The notes under the pieces are model-generated. The model saw only the letters and a list, made by a program, of their open reading frames with translations, was not told the DNA's origin and made no database searches. Position numbers and translations under genes: made by a program. DNA of 64,000 bases from Bradyrhizobium quebecense (GTDB lineage: Bacteria; Pseudomonadota; Alphaproteobacteria; Rhizobiales; Xanthobacteraceae). Below, in pieces: positions 18,957 to 27,554 of the stretch. How positions within the stretch are numbered: position 1 is the stretch's first letter; each line of letters starts with the position of its first letter. Location: the NCBI RefSeq assembly GCF_013373795.3, contig NZ_CP088022.1, forward strand, positions 682,001 to 746,000, written 5' to 3'.

Positions 18957-21181
18957 AACCTCTTGCTTCCCGCCAGCCCTTCGTCGCGCACGATCGTCTC
19001 AAGGCCGTTGGCGAGCAGACGTCCCAGCCATTGGTGTCCATGGACAGAGAAATGCGCATCGTCCGCATATTGGAGCGGTTCATGTCCTGCAACCGAGCCG
19101 TCAGGGGTGGGTGCCTGAATGCAGCTGATTCCAGCCTCCTTGCAGAGTGCTGAAAAATTCTGCAACTCCTGCTCAATGCCCATGGGAACGGTTCGCTGAT
19201 CCGGCAGGGTTATCTTGCTGGCGCATGTCGTGGATTTGCGACAGTTTGCCTGGTCAAGAGCTGTTAACATCGCAATATGGGTCCGCGGGAAATCACTTTT
19301 CAATTTCTTGATGATCGCCAGCAGCAGATCGAATGATGCCTTTGCCTCCGGAATAAAGTCTTCGCGTGGAATCGAGAACGCTTGGTACATAGGTAGACCC
19401 GGGAGCAGCGGGCTTGGATCAGGCGCGACCGCATCGAGCGCCCACACCGCGTCCCAATTCCGGAATGTAAGTTGGCCTCCCTTTTCAAAATAAAAGTTGT
19501 CGAGCGGGCTATGTTCGTAATTATAGCCGAGACTTTTCTTTATGAGAGCGGCGTTCAACTGTAGCGCGTAGGCGGCATTGTGCTCGAACACGATGATGTC
19601 GGGATCGAATCTCATGCCGTAGTCGCGTATGGCTCTGTAGTTTGCGCCAAGATTTCCGTTGTCTCGCCCCGCCGAGATTACTTCGACACAGCGCCCCATC
19701 TTGATGCCTAGCTCTGACTCGGCAACGAGATTGAATTTTTCACCAGGTTTGACCTGCAGTGAAACGAGACCGCTTCCGCCAACAACAAAGATACGCAAAC
19801 AGCGATCTCTGTTTTCAGATACTCGGTCTCGATCCAGTTGCCCGAAATTGTTGGCGAAACTGATCCCGGCAAATTCCTGGACAGAACCTCCGCCGGGCCA
19901 GCTCGTAACGCGATGCGGCGCGTATCGATAATAGCTGGGGACGCCTTCGACCGTAGCAAAGCCCCCCTCAAGCTTGACCGCCTTTGGATTGGGAGGCAAG
20001 TGCGCTGGATTGGGGAATTCTGGTCCCACGGGGATCGTGACATGGATTTGGCCTACCGGGAAAAGCCAACGCCCGGAGCTCGCATAATACTCAACTCCTC
20101 TTAAACGAAATCGGAGCGAGACGGGCTGGTTTGGTGGCAAGTCCGTAACTCCAAAGCCATTGTCGAGCGAAAGCTCAACATGGCGTCGGCGGCCATCCTC
20201 AAACACCAGCTCCAGTGACGATCCAGGTTCAGGTGCCGCCCCGGTTATCCGGCCATAAATACTTGCCGCTTCGGATGGATCAGAGATTGTTCCACTCTTC
20301 GTGAACGTTATGGCGCGAACCGCAAAAGCGGTATTCGTCATTCCCTCAATAGTCAGGATCCAACGACGAATGTGATGATCCTGCCCGCTACTCAATAGTG
20401 CATCGTGAAGTTCGCGCGGAACCGATCCAACCAGACTATGGTGTGCGGTCTCAGTCAGCGATAGGTGTGTCCCATTCGCGATACTCGCATCGACACCTTC
20501 CGGCTCATTGCCGCCTGCGGGCGCGGCTTGCGAAAGCCTGTCATCCCCCAATCGAGATTGCCACACAAAGACACGATGATCGTCGAGTGCCACTGCAATC
20601 GAGATCTGTCCCGCGTCGAGCGTATCGCTCGACAGTTCGACATTGATTTGATCAACATCTGCCGGCTCCGAACGATCGGGAGACCAAATCAGGCGCGCAA
20701 CTTGCTGCTCGGAGGTCAGGATTGCAGCATCAACACGAATCGGACCAATACGGCGTTGGGTAAAGACACCACCATACACTTCTACAAGGCCGGCCTTTTG
20801 ATACAGATCGACGGGATCTAGGAAAGCCAACCTTTCGTTGGCACCACTTTGCGACTTCGCTGCACTTTGGGAGTTCGCTACGGAAAGCTTTTCGCTTGCA
20901 GCCAAACGCTCGAAGCGAAATTGTAGCGCTGCCAGATCATTTGCGAGACTACCGGCCTTCTCCGATTGTGCTTTAGCTGGAGCGAGTTGTGCTTTAACTG
21001 CAGCGAGTTCCTTGGAGATTCCTTCGATCCTGGCGCCCTGCTCAATTTGCACATCGTGGATGCCCGTAATCACATTTTTGATGCGCAACCATTGATGCTT
21101 TGCAATGGGGAATCCAACGGCGCCCACAAGGGCCACAGCCACCACAAGGGTGACGATCCCGATCGTGTTCGAACGCTTCAT
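18953..21181 (-). CDS. Membrane-anchored SGNH-hydrolase-like protein (copy A)
   Basis: A 742-aa protein with one N-terminal membrane helix (IGIVTLVVAVALVGAVGFPI) and then a coiled coil (IEGISKELAAVKAQLAPAKA). Next come two beta-rich regions, the second including SIYGRITGAAPEPGSSLELVF, and a C-terminal SGNH-type domain. The hydrolase blocks read FVVGGSGLVSLQ (nucleophile Ser in GGS rather than GDS), SAGRDNGNLG, and DDAHFSVHGHQWL near the end (D-x-x-H dyad). The topology puts the catalytic part outside the membrane. It is coupled by ATGA to the downstream gene and has a paralogue at 31678. The start at ATG 21181 is chosen because GGGGAAG precedes it; the frame is open to 21247. Likely an acyltransferase or esterase on a surface polymer (inference). 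Confidence 0.72.
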   Translation of the reverse strand: MKRSNTIGIVTLVVAVALVGAVGFPIAKHQWLRIKNVITGIHDVQIEQGARIEGISKELAAVKAQLAPAKAQSEKAGSLANDLAALQFRFERLAASEKLSVANSQSAAKSQSGANERLAFLDPVDLYQKAGLVEVYGGVFTQRRIGPIRVDAAILTSEQQVARLIWSPDRSEPADVDQINVELSSDTLDAGQISIAVALDDHRVFVWQSRLGDDRLSQAAPAGGNEPEGVDASIANGTHLSLTETAHHSLVGSVPRELHDALLSSGQDHHIRRWILTIEGMTNTAFAVRAITFTKSGTISDPSEAASIYGRITGAAPEPGSSLELVFEDGRRRHVELSLDNGFGVTDLPPNQPVSLRFRLRGVEYYASSGRWLFPVGQIHVTIPVGPEFPNPAHLPPNPKAVKLEGGFATVEGVPSYYRYAPHRVTSWPGGGSVQEFAGISFANNFGQLDRDRVSENRDRCLRIFVVGGSGLVSLQVKPGEKFNLVAESELGIKMGRCVEVISAGRDNGNLGANYRAIRDYGMRFDPDIIVFEHNAAYALQLNAALIKKSLGYNYEHSPLDNFYFEKGGQLTFRNWDAVWALDAVAPDPSPLLPGLPMYQAFSIPREDFIPEAKASFDLLLAIIKKLKSDFPRTHIAMLTALDQANCRKSTTCASKITLPDQRTVPMGIEQELQNFSALCKEAGISCIQAPTPDGSVAGHEPLQYADDAHFSVHGHQWLGRLLANGLETIVRDEGLAGSKRF

Positions 21182-21343
21182 CTTCCCCAACCCTGGAGAC
21201 ACCAAGCTAACCGGAAGCGAATGCCATCGGTCGGCCTTATTGAACATCTTTTATGTGTTTAAGCCGACGCTACAAACGTGACAAGGGACTTGACACACCC
21301 CCGGCCATCAGAGAGATCTGGCCGCAACCTACGAGCGATTGAA

Positions 21344-21808
21344 ATGACATGCTGCTTTAAAAAGGCTTTGGCCGTGGCCACGCTGGCCTTGTTCGCGTCA
21401 GATGGGCACGGTGCGGGTTCGTTGAGATGGATCGTTGCCAGTGCAACTGCTGCAGAGGCGCAAGGGGCCACTTCCGGGCTTACGCTAGATGAAAAAGATC
21501 AGGCCGCCGCGGTTCGTGACGATAAACTCATAATTCTGCTAAATTTTCAAAACGTGCGCGACGGACTTGAGCATAGTCCCGATAGTACCGCGGTCGTCGT
21601 CGCGACTTCAGCCCAATATGCAAAAGCTTACCTAGCCAAGCCCGAATACAAACAAATCAAGCAGACGACGGTTTATCCAGTTTTCATACAGAGCATGGAT
21701 GAGTACAGAAACGCAAATTTTGCCGGAATGAAACGGCTCGGCACAATTACGTTTGAACGAACCGACTCTGGCGTATTGATCAGCGACAATAAATTGATGC
21801 TTCATTAG
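21344..21808 (+). CDS. Secreted protein of unknown function
   Basis: The only plus-strand gene inside the acylation locus. A 154-aa protein with a signal-peptide-like start (FKKALAVATLALFASDGHGA) and a compact mature domain containing KLIILLNFQNVRDGLEHSPDS, VVVATSAQYAKAYL and YPVFIQSMDEYRN. I do not recognise the family. It reads divergently from the SGNH-like gene at 21181 and convergently with the FkbH gene. The ATG at 21344 is preferred over 21278 because it places the hydrophobic stretch at the N-terminus. Confidence 0.65.
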   Translation: MTCCFKKALAVATLALFASDGHGAGSLRWIVASATAAEAQGATSGLTLDEKDQAAAVRDDKLIILLNFQNVRDGLEHSPDSTAVVVATSAQYAKAYLAKPEYKQIKQTTVYPVFIQSMDEYRNANFAGMKRLGTITFERTDSGVLISDNKLMLH

Positions 21809-21836
21809 GTCGGGCCGACCTTCTTCTTTAGTATCA

Positions 21837-23732
21837 TCAATCGACGGTGCCCGCACGCTTGATAGCCATCGGCACATCTTTGGGTTGGTAGTTGATGAGT
21901 TCAAGCGACCACACGGAGCTGCCATCCGGCTTCGTCTCCACCTGGGCAAAGCCAAGTTTTCGGTAGTGGTCGGCCACCATATCGTTTCGGCCACTCGGGC
22001 GGTAGATACCGATAAGCTCCTTGCCGCCCGATTGCTGGACCCGCGCAACAAGTTCGTTCAGGACGGCCTGTTCAACCCCGCGCCCCAACACCCTGCAGCT
22101 CATCAGCCATGTGTCCACCGTCCAGCGAGCGCCATCCGCTCGTGCAATAATGACGCTAATCATGCCGTTGTCGCCGTAAGAATCGGCCAAGCGTACTTGA
22201 TAGGTCAGTACGTCTGAATTGCCGCCCAGTTGCTCGATATCGGCCTCGGTATAGCGCCGCGTCGTGAGATTAAATTGATTGGATTTGTTAATGAGCTGCG
22301 TGATCCGGCTACGACCGGCGTTGTCGAAGGGGCCGATCGTCATCACCATGTTCAGCGACTTCAAATATGAATTCAGGTCGCGGGCCTGGCTCAGCAACGA
22401 TGCCCGTTGCGCATTGGCCTGGTATTGCGCCACGCGCTGACGATCTTCGTCCAAAAACGCTACCGCTTCAAAATAACCTGCGCCCATCACGTAATGCGGA
22501 TACAGCGCTGGATCTTCGCCCAGCTCAGGTACAGCAACCTGGGGAAGGGCTTGTCGAACCTGGCCGCGTTCCACCGGGTTGTCGTCGACAAAGACCAGAG
22601 CATCGAGGCCTATATTCAGTGCTTTTGCTACCGCTTCAAGATTACTCGCCTTGTCGGTCCAGTTGGCCTGAAAGACGGAAACATGTTCCTCCCGCAACAA
22701 CATTTCTGGATGTTCGGAAAAGGCGGAGCGAGCGACGCGCTCGTCGTTCTTGGAGCTGATCGCGAGCATAATTCCACGATCGCGAAGGTCGAGCGCCATT
22801 TGCTGAACGGCAAGAAACGCCTCGCCCTCGGCCGAACCCTGTCCAAGCACGATACCGTCCAGGCCGTCATCGCCGATCACGCCTCCCCACAGGGTATTGT
22901 CGAGATCGAGCACAAGACATTTGCGCGACTTGCCCATGAGCGCGCCGATAATCCGTGCACAATAGTCCGCATAGATCGGTACATATTGCTGCGCGAATGG
23001 AAGCTTCGCCATATGCCATTGAACGGCATTGAACCAATTCTGAATGCCGAGATTCTGCGCAAGGCCAGAGACGTCAAATATCACGTCGGGACTTTGACGA
23101 AGCGTCTCACCAATATCCTGATTGAAGCGCTGGATTCGTCCGCGTTGGGTTAGCTCAAGTTTCGCGTCCAGGCTTCCGAACAGTTGTTCCGGCGGGCAGG
23201 CGACGGTTTGGAAAATGAGTGTTCCTTTGTACCGTTGCCTGAAAGCATCGCGCAGCGTGTTGAAATAAGCTACGGCATTTTCGACGCTGCCTGTTATTCC
23301 AAACTGCAGGTCTTCGTAAGCCCGATGATCCAGCGCCAACAGAATCGCATTCGGCTCCGACCTAATGACCTTGGAGCCGGATTCCGTCGCAGCCTGCATC
23401 ACCTGGTTGAACTCTGCTTCGACGATGCGAAGGTCCACGCCATATCGCAATGCGCTTGCGCATAGCGACGGTGCGATCAATTTGGTCGTGGCATTGCTGA
23501 CCAGGCCCAGCTTGAATGGCTGCAAGCCGGCAATCTGCCCGCCCTGCTTTTCGCGTACCTCACCCAACGTCCGTGCCAAAACGTTCAACTGGCTCTCATT
23601 GAGCGAGTGCTGCGACAACGCCCGCAACGCGTTGGCCCCATTTGCCGGGGCGCCATCGATCTCACGGCACAATCGCCTGAAGCTCTCAGGCGCGGGCGGG
23701 AGCCAGGGCAGTAAGGATAGGTCGAAATTCAT
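21837..23732 (-). CDS. FkbH-type HAD-IIIC family protein
   Basis: A 631-aa protein with the FkbH architecture: an N-terminal SGNH-like region (about residues 70-260), a HAD-superfamily IIIC domain and a C-terminal GNAT domain. HAD motifs are VLDLDNTLWGGVIGDDG (nucleophile and acid D276/D278), AISSKND and FVDDNPVER. The GNAT part has YRPSGRNDMVADHYRKLGF. Characterised FkbH-like proteins take 1,3-bisphosphoglycerate, remove phosphate and load the glyceryl group onto an acyl carrier protein. An ACP is encoded three genes upstream on the same strand. It starts 7 bases after the SDR stop and is the last gene of the core operon. Confidence 0.88.
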   Translation of the reverse strand: MNFDLSLLPWLPPAPESFRRLCREIDGAPANGANALRALSQHSLNESQLNVLARTLGEVREKQGGQIAGLQPFKLGLVSNATTKLIAPSLCASALRYGVDLRIVEAEFNQVMQAATESGSKVIRSEPNAILLALDHRAYEDLQFGITGSVENAVAYFNTLRDAFRQRYKGTLIFQTVACPPEQLFGSLDAKLELTQRGRIQRFNQDIGETLRQSPDVIFDVSGLAQNLGIQNWFNAVQWHMAKLPFAQQYVPIYADYCARIIGALMGKSRKCLVLDLDNTLWGGVIGDDGLDGIVLGQGSAEGEAFLAVQQMALDLRDRGIMLAISSKNDERVARSAFSEHPEMLLREEHVSVFQANWTDKASNLEAVAKALNIGLDALVFVDDNPVERGQVRQALPQVAVPELGEDPALYPHYVMGAGYFEAVAFLDEDRQRVAQYQANAQRASLLSQARDLNSYLKSLNMVMTIGPFDNAGRSRITQLINKSNQFNLTTRRYTEADIEQLGGNSDVLTYQVRLADSYGDNGMISVIIARADGARWTVDTWLMSCRVLGRGVEQAVLNELVARVQQSGGKELIGIYRPSGRNDMVADHYRKLGFAQVETKPDGSSVWSLELINYQPKDVPMAIKRAGTVD

Positions 23733-23739
23733 GGCAGGC

Positions 23740-24438
23740 TCACTTGATTGCGCTCAGCGCGAGACGATCAACGATTTCAACGGCGACATCCTCGGGCTTC
23801 GTAAATGCACCTTGCAGGCGCAGTTGGTCGAGAAAGCGCTCGTCGAAGACTTTCAGCATATCGGTCTCGGTAAATCCTGGCATAACCGCGGTCACGCGGA
23901 GCCAGGGAAATTCTGAATTTAGCTGCGCTATAACACCGAGAAGGCCGAATTTCGAGATGTTGTAGGCGCCCATGCTGCTCATTACCTTCGGAAGAGCGGA
24001 TGCGGCCTCCGGGACCCCGATTGCCCCGGTCAACACGGCGGCGACGGATCCGGCCTTTCGGGGCCTGAAAAACTGCCGGACCAGCCCGGCTAACAGGTAT
24101 TGCGGGCCGACTACATTTGCTGTCCAGAACAGGGAATGATCCGCAGCAGAAATCTTGCCGAACGGAGCAATCACGGGGGGCGGAGAAGCTGCGAGAACCG
24201 CGCCGACAACGGGGCGGCCGTCCTTGGCTAGCAGCGCGATGCCATGATCGATCGATGACGGGTCGGCCATGTCAAAGGCAATTGACAGTCCCCCGCACGC
24301 TTCCGCGATCGCGCGCGCCTCCTCGCTTTTATGCCGACGATGTCCAACGACCGGCACCAGTCCCTGGTTGCCGAGTTGTCGTGCGACACATCGACCAATC
24401 CCGCCTGTAGCGCCCGTAATGACAACAAGACCGCTCAC
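23740..24438 (-). CDS. Short-chain dehydrogenase/reductase
   Basis: An NAD(P)-dependent SDR of 232 aa. It has the Rossmann motif TGATGGIGRCVARQL at residues 8-22, a VVGAVLAASPPPVIAPF strand, and the catalytic YNISK preceded by SSMGA. These are intact catalytic residues. In this operon it probably reduces a keto group of the ACP-bound cargo or oxidises a hydroxyl of it; which of the two cannot be read from sequence. It lies between the MaoC-like gene (77-base gap) and fkbH (7-base gap). Confidence 0.87.
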   Translation of the reverse strand: MSGLVVITGATGGIGRCVARQLGNQGLVPVVGHRRHKSEEARAIAEACGGLSIAFDMADPSSIDHGIALLAKDGRPVVGAVLAASPPPVIAPFGKISAADHSLFWTANVVGPQYLLAGLVRQFFRPRKAGSVAAVLTGAIGVPEAASALPKVMSSMGAYNISKFGLLGVIAQLNSEFPWLRVTAVMPGFTETDMLKVFDERFLDQLRLQGAFTKPEDVAVEIVDRLALSAIK

Positions 24439-24515
24439 ACTTCCTCCGGAGGTGGTTCAGGGCGGCTCTAATCGACGTGGAACGTGCAGCGAGCGGCCCG
24501 GTGCATGCAAGTCAA

Positions 24516-24947
24516 CTATGAGAGATGCAGCGTTGCCAAAGCGCTGGCCGTCGCGATGGTGCGCTCACCGGACGCTACCTTTATCTTAAGCGACAGGCTA
24601 CGTGCGGCTTCTGAATAGTGCGTGACCTGAGCAAAAATGTGCGCGGCCTCTCCGACATATAGCGGTTCGCGAAAGTCGATCTTCAGCGAACTCCAGATGC
24701 CGGCGCTTCCCGGCAGTCGCATACCGATAATCCTGGAAATCTGGGCGACAATCATAGCGCCATAAACGACAGCCCCCTTAAGGCCGCGGCCACGCGCAAA
24801 TTCCGGATCAAGATGCAGGGGATTGAAGTCACCTGAAATGCTCGCGAACGCCTGTTGCTCCGTTTCGCCGACAACGAAATCAAATTCGGCCGTCGCGGAG
24901 CTAAGCTCGGCTATGTCAACGAGACTGATCGGTGAATCCGTCTTCAA
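24516..24947 (-). CDS. MaoC-like hotdog-fold dehydratase/hydratase
   Basis: A 143-aa single-hotdog protein with the hydratase-2 active-site layout: ASISGDFNPLHLDPEFARG (catalytic Asp and His), then GAVVYGAMIVAQISRIIG. Family members hydrate or dehydrate 2-enoyl/3-hydroxyacyl thioesters on CoA or ACP. The gene follows the ACP gene after a single base and so is tightly coupled to it. Together with the SDR it could adjust the oxidation state of the acyl cargo. Confidence 0.85.
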   Translation of the reverse strand: MKTDSPISLVDIAELSSATAEFDFVVGETEQQAFASISGDFNPLHLDPEFARGRGLKGAVVYGAMIVAQISRIIGMRLPGSAGIWSSLKIDFREPLYVGEAAHIFAQVTHYSEAARSLSLKIKVASGERTIATASALATLHLS

Positions 24948-24948
24948 C

Positions 24949-25194
24949 TTATCGGCCGTCCTTTTTAATGATGCTTTCGACCACCTGGCCGACGTTTTCG
25001 AACGATGATACCTCGGCGGCCGTGAAGCGGACGTGAAATGCCTGCTCGAGCGCTACGACGAGACGAATGTGGGCCAGGCTGTCCCAGCCATCGACATCAG
25101 CCGCGACCGTCGTTGGCTTAATGACAATGCCGTCATCATCGAAGACGTCGGCGAAAACCGGCTTCATGCGTTCATAGATTTCCGCCTCTGTCAT
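24949..25194 (-). CDS. Acyl carrier protein
   Basis: An 81-aa acidic four-helix ACP. The phosphopantetheine site is DVDGWDSLAHIRLVVALEQ with Ser39. Helix 1 is EIYERMKPVFADVFDDD. This is not the housekeeping AcpP (which has DSLD); it resembles the dedicated carriers found beside FkbH proteins. It is the likely donor of the acyl cargo to the MBOAT protein, equivalent in role to DltC. It lies 103 bases downstream of the KAS III-like gene and 1 base before the MaoC-like gene. Confidence 0.9.
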   Translation of the reverse strand: MTEAEIYERMKPVFADVFDDDGIVIKPTTVAADVDGWDSLAHIRLVVALEQAFHVRFTAAEVSSFENVGQVVESIIKKDGR

Positions 25195-25297
25195 CGAAAC
25201 TCCAGCTCATTTTTCATGTCGCCCGGCCAACACGGCTAAACACCAGAACCATTCGGGCATGTTATCAGGCGAGACGTCTTTCGCAAGTTTCGCGAGA

Positions 25298-26311
25298 TCA
25301 CGCCGGTGTTCGAAACAGCAGGCCGCCCCATTGTGCGGCAAAAGCAGGAGAGGCTACCATCAACCATGCGCCGGCGGGCGGCTGCCGACGTTCGAGGTAT
25401 TGTCGAATCGCAAAAATCGGATCTACGCCGCCGAAATGGGCGAATCGGAAGTCTGTTTGAAGACGCGTCAACAGTTCGCGATGTTCGCTAAAAAGAATGG
25501 GAACGCGGTTTTTCCCGGTCGAAGGCAAAAATATCGCCTCGATATCTTGCTGCGTCAAACCTTGCTGCGCAAGAAGCGCGTCCGTAACCGCAGCGAAATG
25601 CAGCTGTTCGCCGCGAACATAGTTGATCTGTGCCTCGGCATTCTCGAAATGAACCTTGATCAGGTGGTCGTCAGCACTTGGTTCACCGCCGGGCGCGTCG
25701 CCGAAATCGATGCGCATCGCTCCCCAGTCTTCATTACTCGACGACTCAGAATAGCCAGCGACTTCGAGGCCGGGACCCTGGCTTGCCGTCAGGACAATCG
25801 CCGCCGCGGCGTCCCCCCAAAAAAACGCACCGTGATTCATATTTCTGGTGTGAGACGACGCGCGACAACTGGTAACGACCATAATGTCGCCTCGGTCAGG
25901 ATCTGCTGCGAGCAGTCGCACCGCCAGATCAATTCCTCGGAGAACGCCGACACAGCCCTGAGCCAGATTAAGGCATTCCGCCTTGCTCGATCCAAGCGCA
26001 GCCCGGACGGCAACGGCCGGAATTTCCAAACCGTAAGATGTAATCAGTGAGGGCGCCGAGATCACCATGCGGATATCGTCCGGTGCAATCTGGCATTGCC
26101 TCAGCGCATCACGGCCCGCGTGCACCATAAGCGCCGTTGAGTCCTCGGTAGAAATATGCGTAATCTGTTGCCCGAGGCGCGGAAGTCGCTTGGCCTCATC
26201 AGCCGTCAGAGGCAGCGTCAAGATCTCCACCGGCTCGCCCGGAAAGTGAAACCCAAACCCTCGGATCCGGATTCGCGGTCGATTCTCGGCCCGTTCATTC
26301 ATGCTTGCCAT
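25298..26311 (-). CDS. KAS III-like (FabH-like) protein with altered catalytic residues
   Basis: A 337-aa thiolase-fold protein of the 3-oxoacyl-ACP synthase III group. The nucleophile is present (NLAQGCVGVLRG, Cys120), as is the GDAAAAIVL motif. Where FabH has the PHQANxR histidine this protein reads FLPSTGKNR (Ser264), and where FabH has the Asn of GNTSAA it reads FAHFGGVDPIF (His292 or nearby). So the Cys is kept, but the His/Asn pair needed for decarboxylative condensation is not seen. KAS III proteins with changed triads can act as acyltransferases, which would fit an ACP-linked cargo. The ATG overlaps the stop of the SGNH gene by TGATG. Confidence 0.83.
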   Translation of the reverse strand: MASMNERAENRPRIRIRGFGFHFPGEPVEILTLPLTADEAKRLPRLGQQITHISTEDSTALMVHAGRDALRQCQIAPDDIRMVISAPSLITSYGLEIPAVAVRAALGSSKAECLNLAQGCVGVLRGIDLAVRLLAADPDRGDIMVVTSCRASSHTRNMNHGAFFWGDAAAAIVLTASQGPGLEVAGYSESSSNEDWGAMRIDFGDAPGGEPSADDHLIKVHFENAEAQINYVRGEQLHFAAVTDALLAQQGLTQQDIEAIFLPSTGKNRVPILFSEHRELLTRLQTDFRFAHFGGVDPIFAIRQYLERRQPPAGAWLMVASPAFAAQWGGLLFRTPA

Positions 26312-27441
26312 CAGGGCTCCCTCCGCAGCTGCGGGACGGATTGGCTTAGGCCGCTCTCAACGATATTTCTGGCGACGATTGCGTTCCCCGCGTCATTTAG
26401 ATGACCGTAGTCGAGATAGTACTCCTTGCCGATGGCGGGGAGGGGCGGCAGGAACATAATTCCGCGATTCTGGTAGGGCAGGAAAATCGCCGTAAGCGCG
26501 TCCTGCAACTTCTCATAATGCTGCGCATCCATCAGTTCGGCGAGTTGGCCCTTTTCTTCTGTCGCATAGAAAAATACAGCGCATTGCGCATTCGACGCCA
26601 GGCCATCAAGCGTTCGCTTCAATGCGGCGATCTGAGGGTTGTCATCTGTAAGGGTGACCGCGCCATATCTGTTCTTTGCCTTTATCGTCAGCAAGATATC
26701 ATCGAGAGGATCGGCTTCCGCCGGGGGTCTTCCTAGTCGGCGATCCAGCCGATCGCGCAAACGCCTTATCACGCCGGAAGGCTCTCCGTCGAAAACGCGC
26801 CACTGAACAAAATCGCGCATCCGGTAAAGCCGCCAATGACTGAGCGCGAAGTCCTGCAGCGTGGTTTCCGTCCGCGACGTCCACGTCCGGCGTGTATCGT
26901 CGTCACGCAAATTAAAGGAGCTGTCGATAACCATGGTCGAGAGCCACGGCCGACTGTATCGATTGCTTTCCTGTGAAAAGTCGGTTGAAAAGGCGCGAAG
27001 ACTAATATCCGCGACGATACAATCAGGTTTGAGCGGCGAGAGTAGCCGCACGACCTGTTCAACATCGGCCGGCAAGCCGCCATTCATGGCAAGGTTCATG
27101 ATCGAAAGTGGCTGTTGAGGAAACCTCTCGTGCAGGATCTGTCCGACGTGCGCGGGAATGGTGTGCTGCCGCCAGTTTGCGTCGCCGGCTTCCTCCATGC
27201 GGCGACCGTAGACCACGGAGTCGCCCACGAATGCGATGCGACGTCCCTTTAGTTCCCGGAAATAATCCAGCTTCGCGTAAAGCGTGGCGGGTGTCTGGAT
27301 GTCGACGGCATCTGCCAGAAAAGTAGTCGTCTTGGTGGCGTACCCGATCGCCGCGTCAATCGCTACAAAGGCAATCAGTACAGCGAGCAGCAGCCGTTGC
27401 AGACTTGGCGGAGAAGCTGTCTTCATTGGATCCGCCGGCAT
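26311..27441 (-). CDS. SGNH-hydrolase-type acyltransferase partner of the MBOAT protein
   Basis: A 376-aa protein with one N-terminal membrane anchor (LLLAVLIAFVAIDAAIGY) and an external SGNH/GDSL domain. Block I is AFVGDSVVYG (Ser75), block III NLAMNGGLPADVEQV, and the terminal dyad DYGHLNDAGN (Asp344/His347). This layout matches the second transferase of MBOAT systems (DltD, AlgX/AlgJ type), which takes the acyl group and puts it on the polymer. Start and stop are joined by 1-nt TGATG overlaps to the microprotein upstream and the KAS III-like gene downstream. Polymer substrate unknown. Confidence 0.82.
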   Translation of the reverse strand: MPADPMKTASPPSLQRLLLAVLIAFVAIDAAIGYATKTTTFLADAVDIQTPATLYAKLDYFRELKGRRIAFVGDSVVYGRRMEEAGDANWRQHTIPAHVGQILHERFPQQPLSIMNLAMNGGLPADVEQVVRLLSPLKPDCIVADISLRAFSTDFSQESNRYSRPWLSTMVIDSSFNLRDDDTRRTWTSRTETTLQDFALSHWRLYRMRDFVQWRVFDGEPSGVIRRLRDRLDRRLGRPPAEADPLDDILLTIKAKNRYGAVTLTDDNPQIAALKRTLDGLASNAQCAVFFYATEEKGQLAELMDAQHYEKLQDALTAIFLPYQNRGIMFLPPLPAIGKEYYLDYGHLNDAGNAIVARNIVESGLSQSVPQLRREP

Positions 27442-27554
27442 CAGAAATTCTGGTAGGCAAAGATCGCCAGTTTCGAGTTCATGAAATACAGGATGATGAC
27501 GATCTTCACGACGATAACGGCGACTTGCAGGATCGTTGGTTGCAATGATCGCAT
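27441..27554 (-). CDS. DltX-like membrane microprotein with C-terminal FAYQNF shuttle motif
   Basis: A 37-aa protein. It starts MRSLQPTILQ, has one membrane helix at about residues 8-24 and ends IFAYQNF. The ATG at 27554 shares one base with the MBOAT stop (TAATG), and its TGA shares one base with the next ATG (TGATG), so it is almost certainly translated. In Gram-positive dlt operons DltX is a one-helix microprotein whose terminal hexapeptide F-x-Y-x-x-F presents a tyrosine that carries the acyl group from DltB to DltD. FAYQNF fits this pattern exactly, with Tyr34 as the candidate carrier. The MBOAT protein here lacks such a motif at its own C-terminus. The functional assignment is inference from motif, topology and gene order. 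Confidence 0.85.
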   Translation of the reverse strand: MRSLQPTILQVAVIVVKIVIILYFMNSKLAIFAYQNF

